Assembly: GCA_012038135.1 (NCBI GenBank)
Contig: JAAVJQ010000008.1
Location: forward strand, 1-64,000
Source: Salinimicrobium nanhaiense
Lineage (GTDB): Bacteria > Bacteroidota > Bacteroidia > Flavobacteriales > Flavobacteriaceae
Direction of reading: 5' to 3'
DNA length: 64,000 nt
A program made the translations under genes and the position numbers. Shown here one piece after another: positions 8,924-19,736 of this stretch. Each line of letters begins with the position of its first letter. Position 1 is the stretch's first letter. Below the pieces are notes generated by a model. That model saw only the letters and a list, made by a program, of their open reading frames with translations. It had not been told where the DNA came from and made no database searches.

Positions 8924-10837
8924 TCAGGCAGAGGTGCTAAGGGAAATTTCGGCTTTTAATCCTTTTCCTTCGGTGTCAAAAATGATATTTCCGTTTACCG
9001 TTTTTAAACGGTTCTGTAGATTCTTTATGCCATTTCCACTTTGGAGTCCGGGCAGATCTGTTCCAATACCATTATCGGAATACTTTACTATAAGCCGGTT
9101 TTTATCTGAAGAAAAAACAAGAGCGACCAGCGTTGCCCGGCTATGTTTTTTCATGTTGATCATCATTTCCTGTAAGACCCTGTAAAGCACGATCTTTTTT
9201 TCATTTTTAAGCTTGTCCCAGTTAATATCCTCTGCCCCTCTTATGATAAGTCTTGTATGAACGGGACTGGTACTGCCAAGTAGGCTTAAAAGGCTCTGGA
9301 GATAATTCTCTTTGGTATCTATTTCACTATTCTCTCTGGATATATCACGGGTGCGCAGGTAGATCTTTTCCAGTTTGTCCACTATGGGAGTATGCCCTGC
9401 AGGTTCCAATGTGCTCATCACATTATAAATATCATTGGCAATCTCATCATGTATTCTCTTAGAGATCCTGCTTTCGGTGAGGTAGACCTGTTTGATCCTT
9501 TCCCTTTTACTCTTCTGTCTTACCGTGTAAAGTAGCGCCGCCGCAGTTATTAGAACCAGTAGTGCACTAAGAGAACTAATGGTTGTTCCTGTTTTGAACT
9601 TTTCGGCTTTAAGAGACATGGTCGTGTTTTCGGCCTCCAAAAGAGCTATTTGCTGTTGCTTGCGTTCTTCGTCAAACTTTATCTTGGCAAAGCGATACCG
9701 GGTCTTCAAATTCGCATCCTTAAGGCTGTCATTTAAAAAAAGATAACGTTTCAGGTATTGTTCCTTGTCCGGGGAATTACTCAGCGAAAGGAGTTTCTTT
9801 ATAGCATCGGCTTCAGCATTAGGATTCCCTATCTCTTTTGCGGTTTCCATGTAGGCAAGTGCAAACTGTTTAGCTTTAGCAGGTTCGGGCTTGCTATAAT
9901 AGTCAGATAAATGAGAGTAGTTCGAAAGCAGTCCCTCAAGGTCATTATTCTTCTTACGCTCCTCTACCATTGCCAGCAGCTCTTTATCCATACGGGCATT
10001 TGGATTTTGCAACCAGCGCATATAAGCATAGTTATCACGGTAGCGCGTTTTTGAATAATCACTGGGTTCCTCTGCCTTCACCAGGTCTTTCATGATCTTC
10101 ATAGCCGATCCATATTTACCCTGATTCTTGTAAACCAGTGCAATATTGTGCAAATAGCTAAGGCTGTCTGTACGGCTTTCGGCAAATTTTAATGCATTGC
10201 GGAATTCCTTTAAAGCTTCCTCGTGTAAATGTTGTTCATTATATAGCAGGCCCAGCACATTATGGGCAGAACCCGCATATTTCCTGTCGGTATCAATATT
10301 AAGATATTTCAGCGCCTCTGTTGCCGATTCCTGACTCCCGGCATAATCTCCCAGAGAGAATTGAGTATTGGCCATATCGAGAGAACGTCTTCCCGCACCG
10401 GCAGTGTCTCCCATTTTTAAAGTAAGCTGCCGCGATAAAAAAGCAAACTCAAAGGCATCCTCCGGCCGCGAAAGAAAACTATAAGTGGAATATTTACGAT
10501 GCAGAGCTTTAGCCTGAAAATAGGTATCCTCCTGCAATTCGGCTACTTTTATAAGGCTGTCAATTAAAGGAAGTGTTTCTTCATATCGGTTAAGCCTATG
10601 CAAAGCATAGACCTTTGCATCAAGAAGTACTACCAGGTTGGTATCCTTAACGCTTTGTACAGCTTCAAGGCCCTGAGAATACAGGTTTAATTTTTCCTGA
10701 AAATCTGTAGATTCCAGGCCTTTATTGTAAAAATATCCGGCAGTGCCCGGGGCATGTACAACCTCAACCTCTTCGCGCTCCTTACAACCCGAAAGACTGA
10801 GAACAACCAGCAAAAAAACTTTACCCCATTTCCACAT
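8924..10837 (-). CDS. TPR-containing lipoprotein sensor histidine kinase (NarL/LytS-like HATPase)
   Basis: A 637-residue hybrid sensor. A lipobox LSLSGC places lipidated Cys18 at the N-terminus. A periplasmic tetratricopeptide region fills roughly residues 25-370, followed by a coiled coil and one transmembrane helix near 410-435. The cytoplasmic part has the phospho-acceptor His near residue 462 (SKRIHDEIANDIY) and a short HATPase (YSDNGIGTD, GNGIKNLQNRLKTVNG). This layout is common in Bacteroidota, where the partner is usually a NarL-type regulator, but no regulator gene is adjacent. Such proteins often carry a lipobox although the C-terminus is cytoplasmic, so lipidation itself is a prediction. 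Confidence 0.85.
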   Translation of the reverse strand: MWKWGKVFLLVVLSLSGCKEREEVEVVHAPGTAGYFYNKGLESTDFQEKLNLYSQGLEAVQSVKDTNLVVLLDAKVYALHRLNRYEETLPLIDSLIKVAELQEDTYFQAKALHRKYSTYSFLSRPEDAFEFAFLSRQLTLKMGDTAGAGRRSLDMANTQFSLGDYAGSQESATEALKYLNIDTDRKYAGSAHNVLGLLYNEQHLHEEALKEFRNALKFAESRTDSLSYLHNIALVYKNQGKYGSAMKIMKDLVKAEEPSDYSKTRYRDNYAYMRWLQNPNARMDKELLAMVEERKKNNDLEGLLSNYSHLSDYYSKPEPAKAKQFALAYMETAKEIGNPNAEADAIKKLLSLSNSPDKEQYLKRYLFLNDSLKDANLKTRYRFAKIKFDEERKQQQIALLEAENTTMSLKAEKFKTGTTISSLSALLVLITAAALLYTVRQKSKRERIKQVYLTESRISKRIHDEIANDIYNVMSTLEPAGHTPIVDKLEKIYLRTRDISRENSEIDTKENYLQSLLSLLGSTSPVHTRLIIRGAEDINWDKLKNEKKIVLYRVLQEMMINMKKHSRATLVALVFSSDKNRLIVKYSDNGIGTDLPGLQSGNGIKNLQNRLKTVNGNIIFDTEGKGLKAEISLSTSA

Positions 10838-11007
10838 TAAATCAAATATAAAAATTTTAATTAACCTTTTCTTAAGAATTAAACTTTTAGGCTATAATTT
10901 TTTAATTCTTAGGCAATTACGTTATATCAAATAGTGGTACTGTGATGCTTCAACATCAATTTTAAAATGTAGTTTTTACAATTAAATTTTACTGTTTCTT
11001 TTAATTA

Positions 11008-11050
11008 AAAAATCCCCTGAGTGCACTCAGGCGCCCAAGGGAATTTTTTT
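11008..11050 (-). terminator. Terminator of katG
   Basis: Palindrome CCTGAGTGCACTCAGG followed on the minus strand by a run of T, 24 bp beyond the katG stop codon. Confidence 0.75.
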
Positions 11051-11073
11051 CTAACTAATTTGATCAATTCCTG

Positions 11074-13350
<2,277 letters not shown>

Positions 13351-13516
13351 TTAGTTAATTAATTCCTTTAAAAATACAATTTTTAAGACTATTTTTTTTG
13401 TCTGTTCATTGGAAATTTCAATAGTGAAGAAGATAAATACTTATAGTGGGCGTAGAGGCAGTGAGATGCTTGTTTTTTAGAAACCACTTATCTTTAGAGA
13501 TAAATTTCCTTACCTG

Positions 13517-15085
13517 ATGAACACACTCCTATCCAAAATTTTCTTCTTGACCTTCCTATGTATCTGTATTTCAGGAACCGCCCAGGGCCTTTCCCCGCAA
13601 CAGATAGACCGCCTGGTGCAAAAAACTATGAAAACTTTCGACGTACCGGGCATTGCCGTTGCTGTTCTTAAAGACGGAGAAGTTGTACATATGGAAGGCT
13701 ACGGCACCCGCTCCCTTGAAAAAGGCGGAGAGGTAGATCAAAATACCCTTTTTGGAGTCGCATCCAATACCAAGGCTATGACCAGTGCCGCCCTGGCGAT
13801 GCTTATAGATGACGGAAAACTGGAATGGGACACTAAGGTCACAGAGGTCATCCCCGAATTTAAACTTTACAACCCTTACGTCACCAGTGAATTCACTGTT
13901 CGCGACCTGCTTACCCATCGCAGCGGACTTGGTCTCGGGGCCGGGGATCTAATGGTTTGGCCTTCTCAAAACACTACCCAGAAAGACGAATTAATTTACA
14001 ACCTGCGTTACCTCAAACCGGTTTCCTCCTTCCGGTCCCAGTACGACTATGATAATCTGCTTTATATCGTCGCCGGTGTGGTTGTGGAAAGAGTGTGCGG
14101 GCAGGATTATGAGAGCTTTATAAAAGAGAACATTTTTGAGCCACTTGGTATGGATCGTTCGGCAGTGAATTACAATCTCATCGGGGATAAGTCGAACGTA
14201 ATTGACGGCCATGCTCCTACAGACGGAAAACTGGTCCCCGTCGGCCTCAGCTTTACTGAAGCTGCCAATCCTGCCGCAGGAGTATATTCTTCTGTAGCCG
14301 ATATGAGCAAATGGGTACAGGCACAGCTTAACAGCGGTAAGTACGGTGAGAATCTGGAGAAGCAACTCTTCAGCGAACGGCAGCACCGCGAGATGTGGAC
14401 ACCGCAAACACTTACCGGCACCGGAAAAGGAGATTACAATACACATTTTAAAGCCTATGGTTTAGGCTGGTTTCTTAGCGATGTCAATGGCTACCTCGAA
14501 GTAACCCACACCGGCGGATTACTGGGAATTGTTAGCCAGGTAACGATGATCCCGGAACTGGACCTGGGAATTATTGTGCTTACAAACCAGCAGTCAGGCG
14601 CGGCCTTTAGGTCCATTACCAACAGTGTTAAGGATGCCTACTTCGGAATTGAAGGAAAAGACAGAATTACCCAGTACAATGAAAGCAGGTTGCGCTACGA
14701 AAAACAGGCAGATTCTGTAGTGGCTGAAGTATGGAAAAGCGTTGCTGAAGTTCAGAAGAAAAGCAAAGTGAATACTGAAACTCTTTCCAGCTACACCGGC
14801 ACGTACAAGGATCCATGGTTTGGACAGGTGCAGATCAAATTGCAAAACGGAAAGCTGCGGTTTGAAGCCGAAAAAGCACCGGACCTGCATGGGGAAATGA
14901 GCTTTTACAAAGGGAATTCCTTTGTTGTTCGTTGGAATGACCGCAGTCTTAATGGAGACGCCTTTGTTATCTTCTCGCTTGACCGCGAAGGTAAACCTGT
15001 TGGTTTTAATATGGAGCCCGTGTCCCCAATGACCGACTTTAGTTTTGATTTTCAGGATTTAGACTTCGAAAAAATCAAAGGCTAA
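13517..15085 (+). CDS. Serine hydrolase, class C beta-lactamase/esterase family, with DUF3471 tail
   Basis: A 522-residue exported hydrolase; the signal peptide ends near SGTAQG. The catalytic S-x-x-K is SNTK at residues 83-86, the Y-x-N is YDN near 177, and the KTG-equivalent is HTGG near 331. A C-terminal DUF3471-like domain (SYTGTYKDPWFGQ...) fills about the last 110 residues. Family members are peptidases, esterases or beta-lactamase-like enzymes with unpredictable substrates, so resistance should not be assumed. A single gene, separated from the next by a 4 x 7-bp repeat. Confidence 0.88.
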   Translation: MNTLLSKIFFLTFLCICISGTAQGLSPQQIDRLVQKTMKTFDVPGIAVAVLKDGEVVHMEGYGTRSLEKGGEVDQNTLFGVASNTKAMTSAALAMLIDDGKLEWDTKVTEVIPEFKLYNPYVTSEFTVRDLLTHRSGLGLGAGDLMVWPSQNTTQKDELIYNLRYLKPVSSFRSQYDYDNLLYIVAGVVVERVCGQDYESFIKENIFEPLGMDRSAVNYNLIGDKSNVIDGHAPTDGKLVPVGLSFTEAANPAAGVYSSVADMSKWVQAQLNSGKYGENLEKQLFSERQHREMWTPQTLTGTGKGDYNTHFKAYGLGWFLSDVNGYLEVTHTGGLLGIVSQVTMIPELDLGIIVLTNQQSGAAFRSITNSVKDAYFGIEGKDRITQYNESRLRYEKQADSVVAEVWKSVAEVQKKSKVNTETLSSYTGTYKDPWFGQVQIKLQNGKLRFEAEKAPDLHGEMSFYKGNSFVVRWNDRSLNGDAFVIFSLDREGKPVGFNMEPVSPMTDFSFDFQDLDFEKIKG

Positions 15086-15101
15086 AAGTTGTTGCAGATT
15101 G

Positions 15102-15129
15102 CAGGTAACAGGTAACAGGTAACAGGTAA
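15102..15129. repeat. 4 x CAGGTAA heptamer repeat
   Basis: Four perfect tandem copies of the 7-bp unit CAGGTAA between the serine hydrolase stop and the next start. A variant phrase (CAACAGG, 7 bp) recurs at about 21.2 kb. Confidence 0.85.
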
Positions 15130-15145
15130 AGTTTAGTTTAGACAA

Positions 15146-15874
15146 ATGAAAAAGATCACTATTATTCCTTTTTTACTGGTTATATTTTTGAGCTGTAATG
15201 AACAGAAAAAGGACAGGATCCTTATTTTCACAAAAACGGCAGGCTTTGTCCACGAATCAATTCCCGATGGAAAGGCTGCTATAATGAGGGCAGGACAAGA
15301 AATGGGAATTGAAGTTGATACTACGAGCGATGCCTCCTACTTTGGAAAAGAAAAGCTTGAAAATTATAAAGCCGTGGTGTTTCTCAATACCACCGGAGAT
15401 GTTCTGAAAAAAGAGCAGCAAAATGCCTTTGAAGATTACATTCGCAGTGGCGGGGGCTTCGCCGGAATACATTCCGCAGCCGACACTGAATACGAATGGC
15501 CCTGGTACGGGAAGTTAGTTGGCGGATATTTTAAATCGCACCCACACATTCAGGAGGCAGTAGTTAAGGTTATAAATACAGACCATCCTTCAACAAAACA
15601 TCTCCCGAAGCATTGGACTCGGCGGGATGAATGGTATAACTATAAGAACCTTAATCCCGAGGTCACTGTACTTGCACAACTGGATGAACAAACTTATGAA
15701 GGCGGAGAAAATGGCAGCCACCACCCAATCGCCTGGCACCACTCCTACGAAGGCGGGAGAGCCTTCTATACCGGTGGCGGACATACTTCTGAAAGTTATA
15801 TCGAACCAGACTTTCTTCAGCATGTGATGAAAGGGATCATTTGGGCAGGAGACCTGCAAAAGGTGATGGATTAA
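15146..15874 (+). CDS. ThuA domain-containing lipoprotein
   Basis: A 242-residue predicted lipoprotein (lipobox VIFLSC, Cys about 17). The rest is a ThuA-like type 1 glutamine amidotransferase fold: ILIFTKTAGFVHESI at the start, then a glycine-rich loop SGGGFAGIHSAADTEYEWPWYG, then HPIAWHHSYEGGRAFYTGGGHT. ThuA proteins are linked to sugar or polyol catabolism. Members from this phylum occur with glycosidases or as secreted proteins of unknown activity. No sugar gene is adjacent here, so the substrate is open. Confidence 0.88.
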   Translation: MKKITIIPFLLVIFLSCNEQKKDRILIFTKTAGFVHESIPDGKAAIMRAGQEMGIEVDTTSDASYFGKEKLENYKAVVFLNTTGDVLKKEQQNAFEDYIRSGGGFAGIHSAADTEYEWPWYGKLVGGYFKSHPHIQEAVVKVINTDHPSTKHLPKHWTRRDEWYNYKNLNPEVTVLAQLDEQTYEGGENGSHHPIAWHHSYEGGRAFYTGGGHTSESYIEPDFLQHVMKGIIWAGDLQKVMD

Positions 15875-15944
15875 AAATTCACTTCCGCAGAAAACCGGTA
15901 AAGGCTGAAGCAAATTATATTCAAAACATGGACTGCCTGATAAA

Positions 15945-15981
15945 ATAAAAAAACCGAAAAGATTGACTTTCCGGTTTTTTG
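15945..15981. terminator. Bidirectional terminator between ThuA and the acidic lipoprotein gene
   Basis: Stem AAAAACCGAAAAG / CTTTCCGGTTTTT with a five-base loop and A/T tracts on both sides; it can serve both convergent genes. Confidence 0.8.
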
Positions 15982-15998
15982 CTGTTTTCAATACTTAG

Positions 15999-17450
15999 TT
16001 ATTGACGAGTACAAAATGTTATGTTATCGGTAAACATTGTATTATTATGTCCTTCCATCGATGATTGTCCATCAACAATAACTGAACGTATACCCTCTGC
16101 TTCAAGATCAAATCTTAAACATCCGCTTTCGCCTGCTCCCAGCACCTGAGTTTCAGAAACTATAATCTCACCGGTACCGTTTTCACCACTATAGGCTGTC
16201 ACAATGATAGTATCTGCGTCATCTCCATAATCTCCGGCCTCAACAGAAATCGAATGAACATCGGTCGCGAAATTGAGCAGGACAGAGGCGTATGGATAAT
16301 CCCTGCTGTGAAGCACGTTATCACTACAAGTCCCTTCTCTAACGATCATTGCATTATCAGAAAAATCAGGACCTGCAAGAATGGTAATTCCCTTATCGGC
16401 ATAGTAATCTGCTGTAAAATCTGAATAGGAAGCCAGATCTTCAAAATCAACTGAAGTACAAACCACCTCTGTTTCTGGTTCACCCGGTTCAGAAGTTTCT
16501 TCATCAAACAGATCCGGCTGATCATCATTACCACAATTTCCTTCCCTGAAGTGATAATATTCCACGTCATCATCACCATCAAAAAGATCTCTTACATCAT
16601 TATCTGTAATCACTCCTGAACGAATAACAGCGCCATCCATGGAAATTTCCATATAGTAGCTGTCTTCTCCTTCCTTATCGGGCAAACTTATACAAACAGG
16701 AGCTGAATAAATATCCCCATCATCATTGGTTTGAAGAGTATTTCCAACATTAGTATGAAGGACTGCCCCTGTGGCATCGTTACCATACCATACATCTACC
16801 TCATATTCTGCTACAGCATGTCTTCCATCTTCATCACAGATGTTTCCAAAAATGCAAAATTCAATTGCCTGACTTGTATCAAGATCAAAAAATAAGTAAC
16901 CGTATTCATTTACGAGTCGGTCGTCGTAGCACACTACGTCTACATCAAGATATTTTTTTGTCCCAGCACCAAGGTCGAATTCCAGCGGCAGACTCTCTAC
17001 CCAGCCATCAAAAATGCCTCCTTCAAATGGAGCGAGCCAGAGAAGATTGTCATCTGCATCATAGACTGCAAAAAATTCAAGATTATAGGGACCGGGTTCC
17101 AGCTCCAGATCAGGAGATTCAACGGTAAAGAATTCCTCTTCTCCATCATCATCAAAATCGGCCGGAGTGGGATTAAGATCAACAATTAGTGGAGCGTCCA
17201 TAGATCCCACGGCGGTAGTACCACTCAGAACAACCTCCACATACGCAGGTTCCCCGTCGGCACAATCGGGAAGGTCAAAAGACTGTTTTGTTGTTGAGTT
17301 ATTCCCTGAAAGATCATTAAGGACCGCACCAAAAGATAGCACAGCCTTGTCTGGATCAGGATTGTCCTTGATGATTTCATCCTTGCTACAGGAGGAAAAA
17401 ATAAATAATAACCCTGCGACGATTGTCGCAAAAAAATTGAATTTCTTCAT
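15999..17450 (-). CDS. Acidic secreted lipoprotein of unknown function
   Basis: A 483-residue protein with a signal peptide and lipobox IFSSCSKDE (Cys about 20). It is strongly acidic (DDDGEEEFF, DDDVEYY stretches) and has scattered cysteines. The last 150 residues form a separable beta-rich domain (VDFEDLASYSDF...GITILAGPDF...ILNFATDVHSISVEAGDYGDDADTI in approximate order) that resembles the beta-sandwich tails seen in extracellular anchor-type proteins. I do not recognise a named family. The upstream region carries inverted repeats (17536-17554 and 17604-17619) that may regulate it. Confidence 0.75.
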   Translation of the reverse strand: MKKFNFFATIVAGLLFIFSSCSKDEIIKDNPDPDKAVLSFGAVLNDLSGNNSTTKQSFDLPDCADGEPAYVEVVLSGTTAVGSMDAPLIVDLNPTPADFDDDGEEEFFTVESPDLELEPGPYNLEFFAVYDADDNLLWLAPFEGGIFDGWVESLPLEFDLGAGTKKYLDVDVVCYDDRLVNEYGYLFFDLDTSQAIEFCIFGNICDEDGRHAVAEYEVDVWYGNDATGAVLHTNVGNTLQTNDDGDIYSAPVCISLPDKEGEDSYYMEISMDGAVIRSGVITDNDVRDLFDGDDDVEYYHFREGNCGNDDQPDLFDEETSEPGEPETEVVCTSVDFEDLASYSDFTADYYADKGITILAGPDFSDNAMIVREGTCSDNVLHSRDYPYASVLLNFATDVHSISVEAGDYGDDADTIIVTAYSGENGTGEIIVSETQVLGAGESGCLRFDLEAEGIRSVIVDGQSSMEGHNNTMFTDNITFCTRQ

Positions 17451-17535
17451 AATTAAAAAATTTAGAATGGTTAGAAAAATATATAGCGACCCACTTAGGG
17501 TTTGCTTCTAAATTTTAAAAGTGTAGGGTTATTTA

Positions 17536-17554
17536 TCTACTCCTGTAGAGTAGA
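17536..17554. promoter_or_regulatory. Inverted repeat upstream of the acidic lipoprotein gene
   Basis: TCTACTC-CTGTA-GAGTAGA, a 7-bp dyad about 85 bp before the start codon at 17450 (minus strand). Nearby TAGGGTT phrases at about 17494 and 17524 may be half sites. Candidate operator; the regulator is unknown. Confidence 0.4.
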
Positions 17555-17603
17555 AAGGAGGGAAATGTTATTCAAATGTAAAATGATGATTAGCAAAAAC
17601 ATA

Positions 17604-17619
17604 TAGGGGAAATCCCCCA
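17604..17619. promoter_or_regulatory. Second dyad (TAGGGGAAATCCCCCA)
   Basis: GGGG-AAAT-CCCC dyad about 155 bp upstream of the acidic lipoprotein start. Together with 17536-17554 it is the only structure in the 17451-17871 spacer. A 74-codon plus-strand frame there overlaps the next gene's 3' end and has no family. Confidence 0.35.
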
Positions 17620-17871
17620 TTTTTACTTTTTTTGAACAGAATTACGGTTAAAATTTTGAGGCAATAAATGAAAAACAGGAGAAATTACAACAATAGTGAG
17701 GTTCAAAAAAATGTAAGATTTGTCCGTATATCAACGGCATCTCCGGCTGTCGAAAGTAATTGTAGTATGTGGTATTGCACAGCAGCTTATTCCATCCCGG
17801 AGAGTCCAAAAAAGGTCAAGTGGAGAAAACATTATTGTCTAAACCAACCAACGTGTCAAATCATTGAATTA

Positions 17872-18357
17872 CTACAGCTTCCGGAAGAATGAATCCACCT
17901 CCTCTTTAAAGAAATCTACGGGAATATTGTGCCCCAGGGCAGGTACAAGATGAATATGAACATCGGTTACAGGATTAAAATCTTTAGTCAAAAAAGAAAG
18001 CGTATCAATTGGCGAAACAACCTCATCCATCTGCCCCAGCACGATCTGCTTCAGGGGATTAAAAGAATCGATATCAGGAACATTTTGTGTGACAGATCTT
18101 TCAACAAGAGCAGGATTGAACATTAGGCCGGGCTTTTTCAGAGCATTTGAAACATGATAAGCTGCAAATCCTCCCATGCTGCTGCCAATTACCACATCAA
18201 TTTGAACATCTGCAAGCATCTGCAAAATTGTTGCGATAGCATCGGGATTGGTATAGTAATTAAGATCGGGGGTATTGACTTCTCCGTACCTTTCTAAAAT
18301 GGCTTTTTTCTCGGCGCTTAATTTACTGTCGAGTCCGTGGAGGTATACTATGTTCAA
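17872..18357 (-). CDS. YqiA/YcfP-like alpha/beta-fold esterase
   Basis: A 161-residue small hydrolase of the UPF0227/YqiA type. It opens MNIVYLHGLDS (oxyanion-hole HG), has the nucleophile elbow GSSMGG with Ser60 and the catalytic His in ALGHNIP near residue 148, and the expected acid in the VVSPIDTLSF region. Probably a cytoplasmic acyl or thioester hydrolase. Its start codon abuts an 18-copy heptamer repeat, so any promoter must lie within or beyond the repeat. Confidence 0.82.
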   Translation of the reverse strand: MNIVYLHGLDSKLSAEKKAILERYGEVNTPDLNYYTNPDAIATILQMLADVQIDVVIGSSMGGFAAYHVSNALKKPGLMFNPALVERSVTQNVPDIDSFNPLKQIVLGQMDEVVSPIDTLSFLTKDFNPVTDVHIHLVPALGHNIPVDFFKEEVDSFFRKL

Positions 18358-18484
18358 GGTTTAAGGTTTAAGGTTTAAGGTTTAAGGTTTAAGGTTTAAG
18401 GTTTAAGGTTTAAGGTTTAAGGTTTAAGGTTTAAGGTTTAAGGTTTAAGGTTTAAGGTTTAAGGTTTAAGGTTTAAGGTTTAAG
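18356..18484. repeat. AAGGTTT heptamer satellite, about 18 copies
   Basis: 129 bp of essentially perfect AAGGTTT (TTTAAGG) repeats, starting in the first codons of the esterase gene and filling the spacer toward the next gene. It overlaps the upstream region of the minus-strand esterase, so copy-number change could alter its expression. A short array of the same unit is at 21119-21144. Confidence 0.95.
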
Positions 18485-18570
18485 TTACGAAATTAAATTT
18501 TCCGGACCTTTATATTCTCATCTTCCCCCCCCTCTTACAGCATCCTGAATTTTGAATTTTGAATTAAATG

Positions 18571-18604
18571 GACGCAACCTTTTCAAAATTAAGGGTCATG
18601 TGGG
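18571..18604 (+). promoter_or_regulatory. Predicted ECF sigma promoter upstream of the 18630 lipoprotein gene
   Basis: GACGCAACC (18571-18579), a 15-bp spacer, then GTCATGTGGGTAA, 35 bp before the ATG. The same two blocks with identical spacing precede the lipoprotein gene at 21371. The ECF sigma gene lies between them, which makes autogenous local control likely. Confidence 0.65.
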
Positions 18605-18629
18605 TAAGAGGCACATCAAATTCTCCACC

Positions 18630-19082
18630 ATGAAGTACGTTATTTTCCTTTGTTCCCTTTCCCTAAGTCTTTATTCATGCTCTGTCGAAACCTCTGTGCC
18701 CGATAATTATGAACACCAGGGAACCTGGGAACTGGTGAGGACAAGAAGCAATATGGCAGATGCAGATTATAAGGAACCTGAAGTGCGGGAATCATACACC
18801 TTCAGGAACAACGGAACTTTTATAAAATCCAGATTCGGGGGTGCTTCCGAAGAAACAGCAGAAGGCACCTATAAACTTCTCAACCGACCCTGGAATGGAG
18901 CCGGTGAACCTCTGCTTTTTCTGGACCTGAAGTTTGAAGCCGGTAATCCCCTGGTTGCAAACTGCACCGTGGAGCCGGTGGAACATTTGATCATCACATC
19001 AGATTATTTGCTGGTAAACACCTGGATAGCCTGTGACGGTTTTCTAATGGAATATGAAAAAACAGAACCTACTGGAAATTAA
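18630..19082 (+). CDS. Small lipoprotein, lipocalin-like, upstream of an ECF sigma factor
   Basis: A 150-residue protein starting at the ATG at 18630, which gives a clean signal peptide and lipobox SLYSCS (Cys about 14). A longer frame from 18552 runs through the predicted promoter and is rejected. The mature part has GTWELVRTRS and a later ESYTFRNNGTFIKSRFGG, a pattern of lipocalin-like domains. Function unknown. It carries the predicted ECF promoter and lies about 100 bp upstream of the sigma factor, so it is a likely regulon member. Confidence 0.75.
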   Translation: MKYVIFLCSLSLSLYSCSVETSVPDNYEHQGTWELVRTRSNMADADYKEPEVRESYTFRNNGTFIKSRFGGASEETAEGTYKLLNRPWNGAGEPLLFLDLKFEAGNPLVANCTVEPVEHLIITSDYLLVNTWIACDGFLMEYEKTEPTGN

Positions 19083-19187
19083 TCTTTTAAATTAAATTTT
19101 TGTTTCAGGAAAGAGAGATATCATATAAAGAAGCACTAAAAATTGAGTAACATTGTACTCTACAAAACAGGATAAAATTTTCTATTT

Positions 19188-19736
19188 GTGAGTCTCAACG
19201 ACCTCATAACCAAGTGCAGGAAGCAGGACAGGCAGGCCCAGGAGGAGCTGTACAACAGGTATGCGGCAAAGTTTTTTGCCATTTGCCTTAAGTACTCCAA
19301 TAGTTATGAGCAGGCAAAGGATAATATGCAGGAAGGTTTTATCAAGATCTTTCAGAATATATCCCAGTTTAGCGGCAATGGCACCTTTGAAGGCTGGATG
19401 ACCCGTATTATGATCAATACCACATTAAAAGAGTATAAAAAAAATGCCTCGGTCTTTCTAAGTATCAAAGAAGATATCGCTGAAGATCCCGAGGTGGAGT
19501 ATGAAGAAAATGAATTTTCTACCGATGTTTTGATAAAAATGATCCAGGAGCTGCCCGAACGTTACAGGTTGGTATTTAACCTTTTTGTGATGGAAGAGCA
19601 CTCACACCAGGAAATTGCAGAAATGCTGAACATTAGTGTAGGAACCTCAAAATCTAATCTTGCCAGGGCGCGAATGAAGCTGAAGGAGATGATCGAAGCC
19701 CAAAGAATTCAAACCTCATTGGCAATAGAAAAATGA
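19188..19736 (+). CDS. ECF (RpoE-type) RNA polymerase sigma factor
   Basis: 182 residues with sigma region 2 (LYNRYAAKFFAICLKYSNSYEQAKDNMQEGFIKIF split over residues 22-56) and region 4 (LPERYRLVFNLFVMEEHSHQEIAEML with the helix-turn-helix following). The start is GTG at 19188. Its last codons overlap the next gene by 4 bp (ATGA), giving translational coupling to the anti-sigma-like barrel protein. It probably directs transcription from GACGCAACC-N15-GTCAT promoters flanking the locus. Confidence 0.93.
   Translation: MSLNDLITKCRKQDRQAQEELYNRYAAKFFAICLKYSNSYEQAKDNMQEGFIKIFQNISQFSGNGTFEGWMTRIMINTTLKEYKKNASVFLSIKEDIAEDPEVEYEENEFSTDVLIKMIQELPERYRLVFNLFVMEEHSHQEIAEMLNISVGTSKSNLARARMKLKEMIEAQRIQTSLAIEK

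Noticed and set aside
8924..10837. A complete two-component system
   Set aside because: Only kinases are present; no response regulator gene lies within reach on either side.
13517..15085. Antibiotic-inactivating beta-lactamase
   Set aside because: The fold is class C-like, but the DUF3471 tail, signal and HTGG variant fit serine esterase/peptidase members; resistance cannot be claimed.
17668..17892. 74-codon frame in the spacer before the esterase
   Set aside because: Runs into the esterase 3' end on the other strand and shows no recognisable domain.
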